Shown: positions 37,101 through 51,259, numbered from the stretch's first letter. The stretch is 64,000 nucleotides of DNA from Isoperla grammatica (GCA_945910005.1 OX246743.1:11080587-11144586); one strand, 5' to 3'. Notes: generated from the letters alone by a model not told the origin. Made by a program: numbers and translations.

Positions 37101-39929
37101 CGCCATACTTGCGGCCCTCTTTTTAATCCAAGCGTCTAACAATCTTCCCAATGTGGCTCTCGTCACTCCGTCATACTTGCGGCCCTCTTTGCAATCCAAG
37201 CGCCTTGCAATCTCCCCAATGTGGCTCTCGTCACACCGCCATACTTGCGGCCCTCTTTGCAATCAAAACGCCTAACAATCTCCCCGATGTGGGCTCTCGT
37301 CACACCGTTAAACTTGCGGCCCTATTTGCAATCCAAGCGCCTAAAGTCTCCCCAATGTGGCTCTCGTCACTCCACCATACTTGCGGCCCCCTTTGCAATC
37401 GAAGTGCCTCATTTCTCCCTTATGTGGCTCTCGCCACTCCGCCATACGTGCGGCCCTCTTTGTTATCCAAGCGCCTAACAATCTCCCTAATGTGGCTCTC
37501 GCCACTCCGTCATACTTGCGGCCCTCTTTGCAATCCAAGCGCCTAACAATCTCCCCAATGTGGCTCTCGTCACTCCACTATACTTGCGGCCCTTTTTGCA
37601 ATCCAAGCGCCTAACAAACTCCCCAATGTGGCTCTCGTCACTCCGTCATACTTGCGGCCCTCTTTGCAATCCAAGTGCCTAACATCTCCCCAATGTGGCT
37701 CTCGGCACTCCCCCATACTTGCGGCCCTCTTTGCAATCCAAGTGCCTAACATCTCCCCAATGTGGCTCTCGCCAATCCGTCATACTTGCGGCCCTCTTTG
37801 CAATCCAAGCGCCTTACAAACTCCCCAATGTGGCTCTCGTCACTCCGTCATACTTGCGGCCCTCTTTGCAATCCAAGCGCCTAACAAACTCCCCAATGTG
37901 GCTCTCGTCACCCCGTCATACTTGCGGCCCTCTTTGCAATCCAAGCGCCTAACAATCTCCCCAATGTGGCTCTCATCACTTTACCATACTTGCGGCCCTC
38001 TTTGCCATCCAAGCGCCTAACAATCTCCCCAATGTGGCTCTCGTCACTCGGTCATACTTGCGGCCCCCTTTTGCAATCCAAGCGCCTTACAATCTCCCCA
38101 ATGTGGCTCTCGTCACACCGCCATACTTGCGGCCCTCTTTGCAATCCAAGCGCTTTACAATCTCCCTAGTGTTACTCTCGTCATTTCGTTAGACTTGCGG
38201 CCCTCTTTGCAATCCAAGCGCCTAACAATCTCCCCAATGTGGCTCTCGTCACTCGATCATACTTGCGGCCCTCTTTACAATCCAAGTGCCTTAAATCTCC
38301 CCAATGTGGCTCTCGCCACTCCGCCATACTTGCGGCCCTCTTTTGCAATCCAAGCGCCTAACAATCTCCCCAATGTCTCTCTCGTCACTCCACCATACTT
38401 GCGGCCCTCTTTGCAATCAGAGCGCCTCATTATCTCCCCGATGCGGCTCTCGCCACTCCGTCATACTTGCGGCCCTCTTTGCAATCCAAGCGCCTAACAA
38501 TCTCCCCAATGTGGCTCTCGTCACTCCACCATACTTGCGGCCCTCTTTGCAATCCAAGCGCCTAACAAACACCCCAATGTGGCTCTCGTCACTCCGTCAT
38601 ACTTGCGGCCCTCTTTGCAATCCAAGTGCCTAACATCTCCCCAATGTGGTTCTCGGCACTCCCCCATACTTGCGGCCCTCTTTGCAATCCAAGTGCCTAA
38701 CATCTCCTCAATGTGGCTCTCGCCACTCCGTCATACTTGCGGCCTTCTTTGCAATCCAAGCGCCTTACAAACTCCCCAATGTGGCTCTCGTCACTCCGTC
38801 ATACTTGCGGCCCTCTTTGCAATCCAAGCGCCGAACAAACTCCCCAATGTGGCTCTCGTCACCCCGTCATACTTGCGGCCCTCTTTGCAATCCAAGCGCC
38901 TAACAATCTTCCCAATGTGTCTCTCATCACTTTACCATACTTGCGGCCCTCTTTGCCATCCAAGCGCCTAACAATCTCCCCAATGTGGCTCTCGTCACTC
39001 GGTCATACTTGCGGCCCTCTTTGCAATCCAAGCGCCTTACAATCTCCCCAATGTGGCTCTCGTCACACCGCCATACTTGCGGCCCTATTTGCAATCCAAG
39101 CGCTTTACAATCTCCCTAGTGTTGCTCTCGTCATTTCGTTAGGCTTGCGGCCATCTTTGCAATCCAAGCGCCTAACAATCTCCCCAATGTGGCTCTCGTC
39201 ACACCGTCATACTTGCGGCCCTCTTTGCAATCCAAGAGCCTCACAATCTCCCCAAGGTGGCACTTTCAATCCGTCACTCTTGCGGCCCTCTTTGCAATCC
39301 AAGCGCCTTACAATCTCCCCAATGTGGCTCTCGTCACACCGCCATACTCGCGGCCCTCTTTGCAATCAGAGCGCCTAACAATCGCCTTACAATCTCCCCA
39401 ATGTGGCTCTCGATACTCCACCATACTTGCGGCCCTCTTTGCAATCTAAGCGCCTTACAATCTCCCCAATGTGGCTCTCGTCACTCCACCATACTTGCGG
39501 CCCTCTTTGCAATCAAAACGCCTAATAATCTCCCCAATGTGGCTCTCGGCACTCCACCATACTTGCGGCCCTCTTTGCAATCCAAGTGCCTAACATCTCC
39601 CCAATGTGGCTCTCGCCACTCCGCCATACTCGCGGCCCTCTTTTGCAATCCAAGCGCCTAACAATCTCCCCAATGTGTCTCTTTTCACTCCACAATACTT
39701 GCGGCCCTCTTTGCAATCAGAGAGCCTAATTATCTCCCCGATGCGGCTCTCGCCACTCCGTCATACTTGCGGCCCTTTTTGCAATCAAAGCGCCTAACAA
39801 TCTCCCCAGTGGGGCTCTCACCACTCCGTCATACTTGCGGCCCTCTTTTCAATCCAAGCGTCTAACAATCTCTCCAGTGTTGCTCTCGCCACTCCGTCAT
39901 ACTTGCTGCCCTCTTTGCAATCCAAGCGC
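34132..39929 (+). repeat. 5.8-kb direct tandem duplication, copy 1
   Basis: This block is followed directly by a near-identical second copy at 39930-45661. The offset is 5,798 bp over the first 3.3 kb, 5,799 after a 1-bp insertion near 43304, and 5,732 after loss of one 67-bp monomer. Private marks shared by both copies include AATTTCCCC, CATCCTTGCGG, CCGATCCAAGC-type changes, CACTACGCC and GTCCCTCTAGTC. The junction falls in the same place in two homologous monomers, as expected for unequal crossing-over. The copy contains short 53-bp monomers only at 35017 (one just outside ends at 34133). Confidence 0.92.
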
Positions 39930-42900
39930 CTAACAATCTCCCCAATGTGGCTCTCGTCACTCCACCATACTTGCGGCCCTCTTTGCAATCAAAACGCCTA
40001 ACAATCTCCCCAATGTGGCTCTCGGCACTCCACCATACTTGCGGCCCTCTTTACAATCCAAGTGCCTTGAATCTCCCCAATGTGGCTCTCGCCACTCCGC
40101 CATACTTGCGGCCCTCTTTTGCAATCCAAGCGCCTAACAATCTCCCCAATGTCCCTCTAGTCACTCCACCATACTTGCGGCCCTCTTTGCAATCAGAGCG
40201 CCTCATTATCTCCCCGATGCGGCTCTCGCCACTCCGTCATACTTGCGGCCCTCTTTGCAATCCAAGCGCCTAACAATTTCCCCAATGTGGCACTCGTCAC
40301 TCCACCATACTTGCGGCCCTCTTTGCAATCCAAGCGCCTTACAATCTCCCCAATGTGGCTCTCGTCACACCGCCATACTTGCGGCCCTCTTTGCAATCCA
40401 AGCGCCTTACAATCTCCCCAATGTGGCTCTCGTCACACCGCCATACTTGCAGGCCTCTTTGCAATCCAAGCGCCTAACAATCTCTCCAATGTGGCTCTCG
40501 TCACACCGCCATACTTGCGGCCCTCTTTGCAATCCAAGCGCCTTACAATCTCCCCAATGTGGCTCTCGTCACACCGCCATACTTGCGGACCTCTTTGCAA
40601 TCCAAGCGCCTAACAAACTCCCCAATGTGGCTCTCGTCATTCCGTCATCCTTGCGGCCCTCTTTGCAATCCAAGCGCCTAGCAAACTCCCCAATGTGGCT
40701 CTCGTCACTCCGTCATACTTGCGGCCCTCTTTGCAATCAAAACGCATAGCATCTCCCCAATGTGGCTCTCGGCACTCCGTCATACTTGCGGCCCTCTTTG
40801 TAATCCAAGCGCCTAACAATCTCGCCACTTCGCCATTCTTGCGGCCCTCTTTTTAATGCAAGCGTCTAACAATCGCCCCAATGTGGCTCTCGTCACTCCA
40901 CCATACTTGCGGCCCTCTTTGCAATCCAAGTGCCTAACATCTCCCTAATGTGGCTCTCGCCACTCCGCCATACTTGCGGCCCTCTTTGCGATCCAAGCGC
41001 CTAACAATCTCCCCAATGTGGCTCCCGTCACTCGGTCATACTTGCGGCCCTCTTTGCAATCCAAGCGCCTTACAATCTCTCCAATGTGGCTCTCGTCACT
41101 ACGCCATACTTGCGGCCCTCTTTGCAATCCAAGCGCCTTACAATCTCTCCAATGTGGCTCTCGTCACACCGCCATACTTGCGGCCCTCTTTGCAATCAGA
41201 GCGCCTAACAATCGCCTTACAATCACCCCAATGTGGCACTTTCACTCCGTCACTCTTGCGGCCCTCTTTGCAATCCAAGCGCCTAACAATCTCTCCAATG
41301 TGGCTTTCGTCACTCCGTCATACTTGCGGCCCTCTTTGCAATCCAAGCGCCTTACAATCTCTCCAATGTGGCTCTCGTCACACCACCATACTTGCGGCCC
41401 TCTTTGCAATCAGAGCGCCTAACAATCGCCTTACAATCTCCCCAATGTGGCACTTTCACTCCGTCACTCTTGCGGCTCTCTTTGCAATCCAAGCGCCTAA
41501 CAATCTCTCCAATGTGGCTCTCGTCACTCCGTCATACTTGCGGCCCTCTTTGCAATCGAAGCGCCTTACAATCTCCCAAATGTGGCTCTCGTCACACCGC
41601 CATACTCGCGGCCCTCTTTGCAATCCAAGCACCTTACAATCTCCCTAATGTGGCTCTCGCCACTCCGTCATACTTGCGGCCCTCTTTGCAATCCAAGCGC
41701 CTAACAATCTCCCCAATGTGGCTCTCGCAACTCTACCATACTTGCGGCCCTCTATGCAATCCAAGCGCCTAACAATCTCCCCAATGTGGCTCTCGTCACA
41801 CCGTCATACTTGCGGCCCTCTTTGCAATCCAAGCGCCTTACAATCTCCCCAATGTGGCTCTCGTCACTCGGTCATACTTGCGGCCCTCTTTGAAATCCAA
41901 GCGCCTTACAATCTCCTCAATGTGGCTCTTGTCACACCGCCATACTTGCGGCCCTCTTTGCAATCCAAGCGCCTTACAATCTCCCCAATGTGGCTCTCGT
42001 CACACCGCCATACTTGCGGCCCTCTTTGCAATCCAAGCGCTTTACAATCTCCCTAGTGTTGCTCTCGTCATTTCGTTAGACTTGCGGCCATCTTTGCAAT
42101 CCAAGCGCCTAACAATCACCCCAATGTGGCTCTCGTCACACCGTCATACTTGCGGCCCTCTTTGCAATCCAAGAGCCTCACAATCTCCCCAAGGTGGCAC
42201 TTTCACTCCGTCACTCTTGCGGCCCTCTTTGCAATCCAAGCGCCTTACAATCTCCACAATGTGGCTCTCGTCACACCGCCATACTCGCGGCCCTCTTTGC
42301 AATCAGAGCGCCTAACAATCGCCTTACAATCTCCCCAATGTGGCTTTTGGCACTCCACCATACTTGCGGCCCTCTTTGCAATCCAAGCGCCTTACAATCT
42401 CCCCAATATGGCTCTCGTCACTCCACCATACGTGCGGCCCTCTTTGCAATCAAGACGCCTAACAATCTCCCCAATGTGGCTCTTGGCACTCCACCATACT
42501 TGCGGCCCTCTTTGCAATCCAAGTGCCTAACATCTCCCCAATGTGGCTCTCGCCACTTCGCCATACTTGCGGCCCTCTTTGCAATCCAAGCGCCTTACAA
42601 TCTCCCCAATATGGCTCTCGTCACTCCACCATACTTGCGGCCCTCTTTGCAATCAAAACGCCTAACAATCTCCCCAATGTGGCTCTCGGCACTCCACCAT
42701 ACTTGCGGCCCTCTTTGCAATCCAAGTGCCTAACATCTCCCCAATGTGGCTCTCGCCACTCCGCCATACTCGCGGCCCTCTTTTGCAATCCAAGCGCCTA
42801 ACAATCTTCCCAATGTGTCTCTATTCACTCCGTCATACTTGCGGCCCTCTTTGCAATCCAAGCGCCTTACAATCTCCCCAATGTGGCTCTCGTCACTTCG

Positions 42901-45661
42901 CCATACTTGCGGCCCTCTTTTTAATCCAAGCGTCTAACAATCTCCCCAATGTGGCTCTCGTCACTCCGTCATACTTGCGGCCCTCTTTGCAATCCAAGCG
43001 CCTTGCAATCTCCCCAATGTGGCTCTCGTCACACCGCCATACTTGCGGCCCTCTTTGCAATCAAAACGCCTAACAATCTCCCCGATGTGGGCTCTCGTCA
43101 CACCGTTAAACTTGCGGCCCTATTTGCAATCCAAGCGCCTAAAGTCTCCCCAATGTGGCTCTCGTCACTCCACCATACTTGCGGCCCCCTTTGCAATCGA
43201 AGTGCCTCATTTCTCCCTTATGTGGCTCTCACCACTCCGCCATACGTGCGGCCCTCTTTGTTATCCAAGCGCCTAACAATCTCCCTAATGTGGCTCTCGC
43301 CACTTCCGTCATACTTGCGGCCCTCTTTGCAATCCAAGCGCCTCACAATCTCCCCAATGTGGCTCTCGTCACTCCACTATACTTGCGGCCCTTTTTGCAA
43401 TCCAAGCGCCTAACAAACTCCCCAATGTGGCTCTCGTCACTCCGTCATACTTGCGGCCCTCTTTGCAATCCAAGTGCCTAACATCTCCCCAATGTGGCTC
43501 TCGGCACTCCCCCATACTTGCGGCCCTCTTTGCAATCCAAGCGCCTTACAAACTCCCCAATGTGGCTCTCGTCACTCCGTCATACTTGCGGCCCTCTTTG
43601 CAATCCAAGCGCCTAACAAACTCCCCAATGTGGCTCTCGTCACCCCGTCATACTTGCGGCCCTCTTTGCAATCCAAGCGCCTAACAATCTCCCCAATGTG
43701 GCTCTCATCACTTTACCATACTTGCGGCCCTCTTTGCCATCCAAGCGCCTAACAATCTCCCCAATGTGGCTCTCGTCACTCGGTCATACTTGCGGCCCCC
43801 TTTTGCAATCCAAGCGCCTTACAATCTCCCCAATGTGGCTCTCGTCACACCGCCATACTTGCGGCCCTCTTTGCAATCCAAGCGCTTTACAATCTCCCTA
43901 GTGTTACTCTCGTCATTTCGTTAGACTTGCGGCCCTCTTTGCAATCCAAGCGCCTAACAATCTCCCCAATGTGGCTCTCGTCACTCGATCATACTTGCGG
44001 CCCTCTTTACAATCCAAGTGCCTTAAATCTCCCCAATGTGGCTCTCGCCACTCCGCCATACTTGCGGCCCTCTTTTGCAATCCAAGCGCCTAACAATCTC
44101 CCCAATGTCTCTCTTGTCACTCCACCATACTTGCGGCCCTCTTTGCAATCAGAGCGCCTCATTATCTCCCCGATGCGGCTCTCGCCACTCCGTCATACTT
44201 GCGGCCCTCTTTGCAATCCAAGCGCCTAACAATCTCCCCAATGTGGCTCTCGTCACTCCACCATACTTGCGGCCCTCTTTGCAATCCAAGCGCCTAACAA
44301 ACTCCCCAATGTGGCTCTCGTCACTCCGTCATACTTGCGGCCCTCTTTGCAATCCAAGTGCCTAACATCTCCCCAATGTGGCTCTCGGCACTCCCCCATA
44401 CTTGCGGCCCTCTTTGCAATCCAAGTGCCTAACATCTCCTCAATGTGGCTCTCGCCACTCCGTCATACTTGCGGCCTTCTTTGCAATCCAAGCGCCTTAC
44501 AAACTCCCCAATGTGGCTCTCGTCACTCCGTCATACTTGCGGCCCTCTTTGCAATCCAAGCGCCGAACAAACTCCCCAATGTGGCTCTCGTCACCCCGTC
44601 ATACTTGCGGCCCTCTTTGCAATCCAAACGCCTAACAATCTTCCCAATGTGTCTCTCATCACTTTACCATACTTGCGGCCCTCTTTGCCATCCAAGCGCC
44701 TAACAATCTCCCCAATGTGGCTCTCGTCACTCGGTCATACTTGCGGCCCTCTTTGCAATCCAAGCGCCTTACAATCTCCCCAATGTGGCTCTCGTCACAC
44801 CGCCATACTTGCGGCCCTATTTGCAATCCAAGCGCTTTACAATCTCCCTAGTGTTGCTCTCGTCATTTCGTTAGGCTTGCGGCCATCTTTGCAATCCAAG
44901 CGCCTAACAATCTCCCCAATGTGGCTCTCGTCACACCGTCATACTTGCGGCCCTCTTTGCAATCCAAGAGCCTCACAATCTCCCCAAGGTGGCACTTTCA
45001 ATCCGTCACTCTTGCGGCCCTCTTTGCAATCCAAGCGCCTTACAATCTCCCCAATGTGGCTCTCGTCACACCGCCATACTCGCGGCCCTCTTTGCAATCA
45101 GAGCGCCTAACAATCGCCTTACAATCTCCCCAATGTGGCTCTCGATACTCCACCATACTTGCGGCCCTCTTTGCAATCTAAGCGCCTTACAATCTCCCCA
45201 ATGTGGCTCTTGTCACTCCACCATACTTGCGGCCCTCTTTGCAATCAAAACGCCTAACAATCTCCCCAATGTGGCTCTCGGCACTCCACCATACTTGCGG
45301 CCCTCTTTGCAATCCAAGTGCCTAACATCTCCCCAATGTGGCTTTCGCCACTCCGCCATACTCGCGGCCCTCTTTTGCAATCCAAGCGCCTAACAATCTC
45401 CCCAATGTTTCTCTTTTCACTCCACAATACTTGCGGCCCTCTTTGCAATCAGAGAGCCTAATTATCTCCCCGATGCGGCTCTCGCCACTCCGTCATACTT
45501 GCGGCCCTTTTTGCAATCAAAGCGCCTAACAATCTCCCCAGTGGGGCTCTCACCACTCCGTCATACTTGCGGCCCTCTTTTCAATCCAAGCGTCTAACAA
45601 TCTCTCCAGTGTTGCTCTCGCCACTCCGTCATACTTGCTGCCCTCTTTGCAATCCAAGCGC
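39930..45661 (+). repeat. 5.8-kb direct tandem duplication, copy 2
   Basis: This copy is 5,732 bp. Relative to copy 1 it lacks one 67-bp monomer (the GTGCCTAACATC unit with CGCCAATCCGTC at about 37740-37806) and has an extra T in GCCACTTCCGTCAT near 43304. Only scattered single-base differences were noticed elsewhere, for example AGCTCTTGTC for AGCTCTCGTC. The right limit is where CATACCTGCGGCCCTCTTGG replaces the expected third-copy start. Confidence 0.92.
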
Positions 45662-46382
45662 CTAACAATCTCCCCAATGTGGCTCTCGTCACTCCACCAT
45701 ACCTGCGGCCCTCTTGGCAATCCAAAGGCCTTACAAACTCCCCAATGTGGCTCTCGTCATTCCGTCATACTTGCGGCCCTCTTTGCAATCCAAGCGCCTT
45801 ACAAACTCCCCAATGTCTCTCTCGTCACTCCGTCATACTTGCGGCCCTCTTTGCAATCCAAGCGCCTAACAATCTCCCCAATGTGGCTCTCACCACTCCA
45901 CCATACTTGCAGCCCTCTTTGCAATCCAAGTGCCTAACATCTCCCTAATGTGGCTCTCGCCACTTCGTCATACTTGCGGCCCTCTTTGCAATCCAAGCGC
46001 CTAACAATCTCCCCAGTGGGGCTCTCACCACTCCGTCATACTTGCGGCCCTCTTTTCAATCCAAGCGTCTAACAATCTCCCCAACGTGGCTCTCGTCACT
46101 CCGTCATACTTGCGGCCCTCTTTGCAATCCAAGCGCCTTGCAATCTCCCCAATGTGGCTCTCGTCACACCGCCATACTTGCGGCCCTCTTTGCAAACAAA
46201 ACGCCTAACAATCTCCCCGATGTGGGCTCTCGTCACACCGTTAAACTTGCGGCCCTATTTGCAATCCAAGCGCCTAACAATCTCCCCAATGTGGCTCTCG
46301 TCACTCCACCATACTTGCGGCCCTCTTTGCAATCGAAGTGCCTCATTTCTCCCTTATGTGGCTCTCGCCACTCCGCCATACT

Positions 46383-47992
46383 TGCGGCCCTCTTTGTAAT
46401 CCAAGCGCCTTACAATCTCCATAATTTGGCTCTCGCCACTCCGTCATACTTGCGGCCCTCTTTGCAATCCAAGCGCCTAACAATCTCCCCAATGTGGCTC
46501 TCGTCACTCCACTATACTTTCGGCCCTCTTTGCAATCCAAGCGCCTAACAAACTCCCCAATGTGGCTCTCGTCACTCCGTCATACTTGCGGCCCTCTTTG
46601 CAATCCAAGTGCCTAACATCTCCCCAATGTGGCTCTCGGCACTCCCCATACTTGCGGCCCTCTTTGCAATCCAAGTGCCTAACATCTCCCCAATGTGGCT
46701 CTCGCCACTCCGTCATACTTGCGGCCCTCTTTGCAATCCAAGCGCCTTACAAACTCCCCAATGTGGCTCTCGTAACTCCGTCATACTTGCGGCCCTCTTT
46801 GCAATCCAAGTGCCTAACAAACTCCCCAATGTGGCTCTCGTTACCCCGTCATACTTGCGGCCCTCTTTGCAATCCAAGCGCCTAACAATCTCCCCAATGT
46901 GGCTCTCATCACTTAACCATACTTGCGGCTCTCTTTGCCATCCAAGCGCCTAACAATCTCCCCAATGTGGCTCTTGTCACTCGGTCATACTTGCGGCTCT
47001 CTTTGCAATCCAAACGCCTTACAATCTCCCCAATGTGGCTCTCGTCACACCGCCATACTTGCGGCCCTCTTTGCAATCCAAGCGCTTTACAATCTCCCTA
47101 GTGTTGCTCTCGTTATTTCGTTAGACTTGCGGCCCTCTTTGCAATCCAAGCGCCTAACAATCTCCCTAATGTGGCTCTCGTCACTCGGTCATACTTGCGG
47201 CCCTCTTTGAAATCCAAGAGCCTCACAATCTCCCCAAGGTGGCACTTTCACTCCGTCACTCTTGCGGCCCTCTTTGCAATCCAAGCGCCTTACAATCTCC
47301 CCAATGTGGCTCTCGTCACACCGCCATACTCGCGGCCCTCTTTGCAATCAGAGCGCCTAACAATCGCCTTACAATCTCCCTAATGTGGCTCTCGGCACTC
47401 CACCATACTTGCGGCCCTCTTCGCAATCCAAGCGCCTTACAATCTCCCCAATATGGCTCTCGTCACTCCACCATACGTGCGGCCCTCTTTGCAATCAAGA
47501 CGCCTAACAATCTCCCCAATGTGACTCTCGGCACTCCACCATACTTGCGGCCCTCTTTGCAATCCAAGTGCCTCACATCTCCCCAATGTCACTCTCGCCA
47601 GTCCGCCATACTTGCGGCCCTCTTTGCAATCCAAGCGCCTTACAATCTCCCCAATATGGCTCTCGTCACTCAACCATACTTGCGGCCCTCTTTGCAATCA
47701 AAACGCCTAACAATCTCCACAATGTGGCTCTCGGCACTCCACCATACTTGCGGCCCTCTTTGCAATCCAAGTGCCTAACATCTCCCCAATGTGGCTCTCG
47801 CCACGCCGCCATACTCGCGGCCCTCTTTTGCAATCCAAGCGCCTAACAATCTCCCCAATGTGTCTCTATTTACTCCACAATACTTGCGGCCCTCTTTGCA
47901 ATCAGAGCGCCTAATTATCTCCCCGATGCGGCTCTTGCCACTCCGTCATACTTGCGGCCCTCTTTGCAATCAAACCGCCTAACAATCTCCCC
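46383..47992 (+). repeat. 1.6-kb higher-order block, copy 1 (1,977-bp offset)
   Basis: The monomer order from the CTCCATAATTTGG variant to the CAATCAAACCGCC variant is repeated at 48361-49970. Shared rare marks are CACTCCCCATACTTG (one C short), CGTTACCCCG, AATCCAAACGCC, CGTTATTTCG, CAATGTCACTC and CACGCCGCC. The offset changes from 1,978 to 1,977 at a 1-bp loss near 48490. A third relative lies at about 57040-58650. Confidence 0.88.
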
Positions 47993-48360
47993 AATGTGGC
48001 TCTCACCACTCCACTATACTTGCGGCCCTCTTTGCAATCCAAGTGCCTAACATCTCCCTAATGTGGCTCTCGCCACTTCGCCATACTTGCGGCCCTCTTT
48101 GCAATCCAAGAGCCTTACAATCTCCCCAATGTGGCTCTCATCACACCGCCATACTTGCAGGCCTCTTTGCAATCCAAGCGCCTAACAATCTCTCCAATGT
48201 GGCTCTCGTCACACCGCCATACTTGCGGCCCTCTTTGCAATCCAAGCGCCTTGCAATATCCCCAATGTGGCTCTCGTCACACCGCCATACTTGCGGCCCT
48301 CTTTGCAATCAAAACGCCTAACAATCTCCCCGATGTGGGCTCTCGCCACTCCGCCATACT

Positions 48361-49970
48361 TGCGGCCCTCTTTGTAATCAAAGCGCCTTACAATCTCCAT
48401 AATTTGGCTCCCGCCACTCCGTCATACTTGCGGCCCTCTTTGCAATCCAAGCGCCTTACAATCTCCCCAATGTGGCTCTCGTCACTCCACTATTTTGCGG
48501 CCCTCTTTGCAATCCAAGCGCCTAACAAACTCCCCAATGTGGCTCTTGTCACTCCGTCATACTTGCGGCCCTCTTTGCAATCCAAGTGCCTAACATCTCC
48601 CCAATGTGGCTCTCGGCACTCCCCATACTTGCGGCCCTCTTTGCAATCCAAGTGCCTAACATCTCCCCAATGTGGCTCTCGCCACTCCGTCATACTTGCG
48701 GCCCTCTTTGCAATCCAAGCGCCTTACAAACTCCCCAATGTGGCTCTCGTCACTCCGTCATACTTGCGGCCCTCTTTGCAATCCAAGTGCTTAACAAACT
48801 CCCCAATGTGGCTCTCGTTACCCCGTCATACTTGCGGCCCTCTTTGCAATCCAAGCGCCTAACAATCTCCCCAATGTGGCTCTCATCACTTTACCATACT
48901 TGCGGCCCTCTTTGCCATCCAAGCGCCTAACAATCTCCCCAATGTGGCTCTTAACACTCGGTCATACTTGCGGCCCTCTTTGCAATCCAAACGCCTTACA
49001 ATCTCCCCAATGTGGCTCTCGTCACACCGCCATACTTGCGGCCCTCTTTGCAATCCAAGCGCTTTACAATCTCCCTAGTGTTGCTCTCGTTATTTCGTTA
49101 GACTTGCGGCCCTCTTTGCAATCCAAGCTCCTAACAATCTCCCTAATGTGGCTCTCGTCACTCGGTCATACTTGCGGCCCTCTTTGAAATCCAAGAGCCT
49201 CACAATCTCCTCAAGGTGGCACTTTCACTCCGTCACTCTTGCGGCCCTCTTTGCAATCCAAGCGCCTTACAATCTTCCCAATGTGGCTCTCGTCACACCG
49301 CCATACTCGCGGCCCTCTTTGCAATTAGAGCGCCTAACAATCGCCTTACAACCTCCCTAATGTGGCTCTCGGCACTCCACCATACTTGCGGCCCTCTTTG
49401 CAATCCAAGCGCCTTACAATCTCCCCAATATGGCTCTCGTCACTCCACCATACGTGCGGCCCTCTTTGCAATCAAGACGCCTAACAATCTCCCCAATGTG
49501 GCTCTCGGCACTCCACCATACTTGCGGCCCTCTTTGCAATCCAAGTGCCTCACATCTCCCCAATGTCACTCTCGCCACTCCGCCATACTTGCGGCCCTCT
49601 TTGCAATCCAAGCGCCTTACAATATCCCCAATATGGCTCTCGTCACTCCCCTATACTTGCGGCCCTCTTTGCAATCAAAACGCCTAACAATCTCCTCAAT
49701 GTGGCTCTCGGCACTCCACCATACTTGCGGCCCTCTTTGCAATCCAAGTGCCTAACATCTCCCCAATGTGGCTCTCGCCACGCCGCCATACTCGCGGCCC
49801 TCTTTTGCAATCCAAGCGCCTAACAATCTCCCCAATGTGTCTCTATTCACTCCACAATACTTGCGGCCCTCTTTGCAATCAGAGCGCCTAATTATCTCCC
49901 CGATGCGGCTCTCGCCACTCCGTCATACTTGCGGCCCTCTTTGCAATCAAACCGCCTAACAATCTCCCCA
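48361..49970 (+). repeat. 1.6-kb higher-order block, copy 2 (1,977-bp offset)
   Basis: This is the second copy of 46383-47992, separated from it by about 370 bp of other monomers. The alignment ends where CCAGTGGGGC replaces CCAATGTGGC. From about 48.4 kb rightwards the sequence is also in register with 57.0-61.6 kb (offset 8,678), so it starts a larger repeated block that includes tRNA-like element 4. Confidence 0.88.
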
Positions 49971-50990
49971 GTGGGGCTCTCACCACTCCATCATACTTGC
50001 GGCCCTCTTTTCAATCCAAGCGTCTAACAATCTCCCCAGTGTTGCTCTCGCCACTCCGTCATTCTTCGGCCCTCTTTGCAATCCATGCGCCTAAAAATCT
50101 CCCCAATGTGGCTCTTGTCACTCCACCATACCTGCGGCCCTCTTTGCAATCCAAGCGCCTTACAAACTCCCCAATGTGGCTCTCGTCACTCCGTCATACT
50201 TGCGGCCCTCTTTGCAATCCAAGCGCCTTACAAACTCCCCAATGTGTCTCTCGTCACTCCGTCATACTAGCGGCCCTCTTTGCAATCTAAGCGCCTAACA
50301 ATCTCCCCAATGTGGCTCTCACCACTCCACCATACTTGCGGCCCTCTTTGCAATCCAAGTGCCTAACATCTCCCTAATGTGGCTCTCGCCACTTCGCCAT
50401 ACTTGCGGCCCTCTTTGCAATCCAAGCGCCTTACAATCTCCCCAATGTGGCTCTCATCACACCGCCATACTTGCAGGCCTCTTTGCAATCCAAGCGCCTA
50501 ACAATCTCTCCAATGTGGCTCTCGTCACACCGCCATACTTGCGGCCCTCTTTGCAATCCAAGCGCCTTGCAATATCCCCAATGTGGCTCTCGTCACACCG
50601 CCATACTTGCGGCCCTCTTTGCAATCAAAACGCCTAACAATCTCCCCGATGTGGGCTCTCGCCACTCCGCCATTCTTGCGGCCCTCTTTGCAATCCAAGC
50701 GCCTTACAATCTCCCCAATATGGCTCTCGTCACTCCACCATACTTGCGGCCCTCTTTGCAATCAAAACGCCTAACAATCTCCCCAATGTGGCTCTCGTCA
50801 CACCTTCATACTTGCGATCAGATCATATTCTTGGATATTTTTTAAATCCAATGAAAGCCTCTTTTTGGAAATCTATCTATATTTGGAGTTACAATTACAC
50901 TAAGAATGAATAGAGATACAATGAGATTCATACCTGCATACATTGAGAGCAGTGTGTTATTTACCAGTGTAAGCGAGGCAATTTCTATCG

Positions 50991-51064
50991 GCTGGCACGG
51001 CGTACGCAGTAACGTCGTAGCTTCGAATACTTGAGGTCTGGGGTTCAAAACCCATTACCCCCAA
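50991..51064 (+). pseudogene. tRNA-like module A of element 4 (degenerate)
   Basis: The A-box-like motif is at 50998-51009 and the B box GGTTCAAAACC at 51042-51052, 44 nt apart, followed by nine T (51065-51073). The stems are as poor as in element 1. Confidence 0.65.
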
Positions 51065-51259
51065 TTTTTTTTTCCACCTATTTCACACATTTATATCATT
51101 TATATCTCAATTTGCGGCGGTTTTATTATCAGATCGTATTCTCATGGATATTTTTTTAAATCCAATGAAACCTTCTGTTCGTAAATCCATATATGTTTCG
51201 TTACATGCATACATTGAGAGCCGTGTGTTATCTATACCAGTCTAAGCGATCCAACTTCC

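Larger units (their letters stand above)
33524..50816 (+). repeat. 68-bp satellite array, segment 4
   Basis: This is the longest element-free run, about 254 monomers. It is dominated by the 5.8-kb tandem duplication (34132-45661) and by a 1.6-kb block repeated at 1,977 bp (46383-47992 and 48361-49970). The part at about 37220-39450 also matches about 6550-8780 at offset 30,673, including an internal 951-bp repeat (14 monomers). Small monomer losses include CCACTATTTTGCGG near 48490 and CATTCTTCGGCC near 50062. No gene is seen. Confidence 0.97.
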
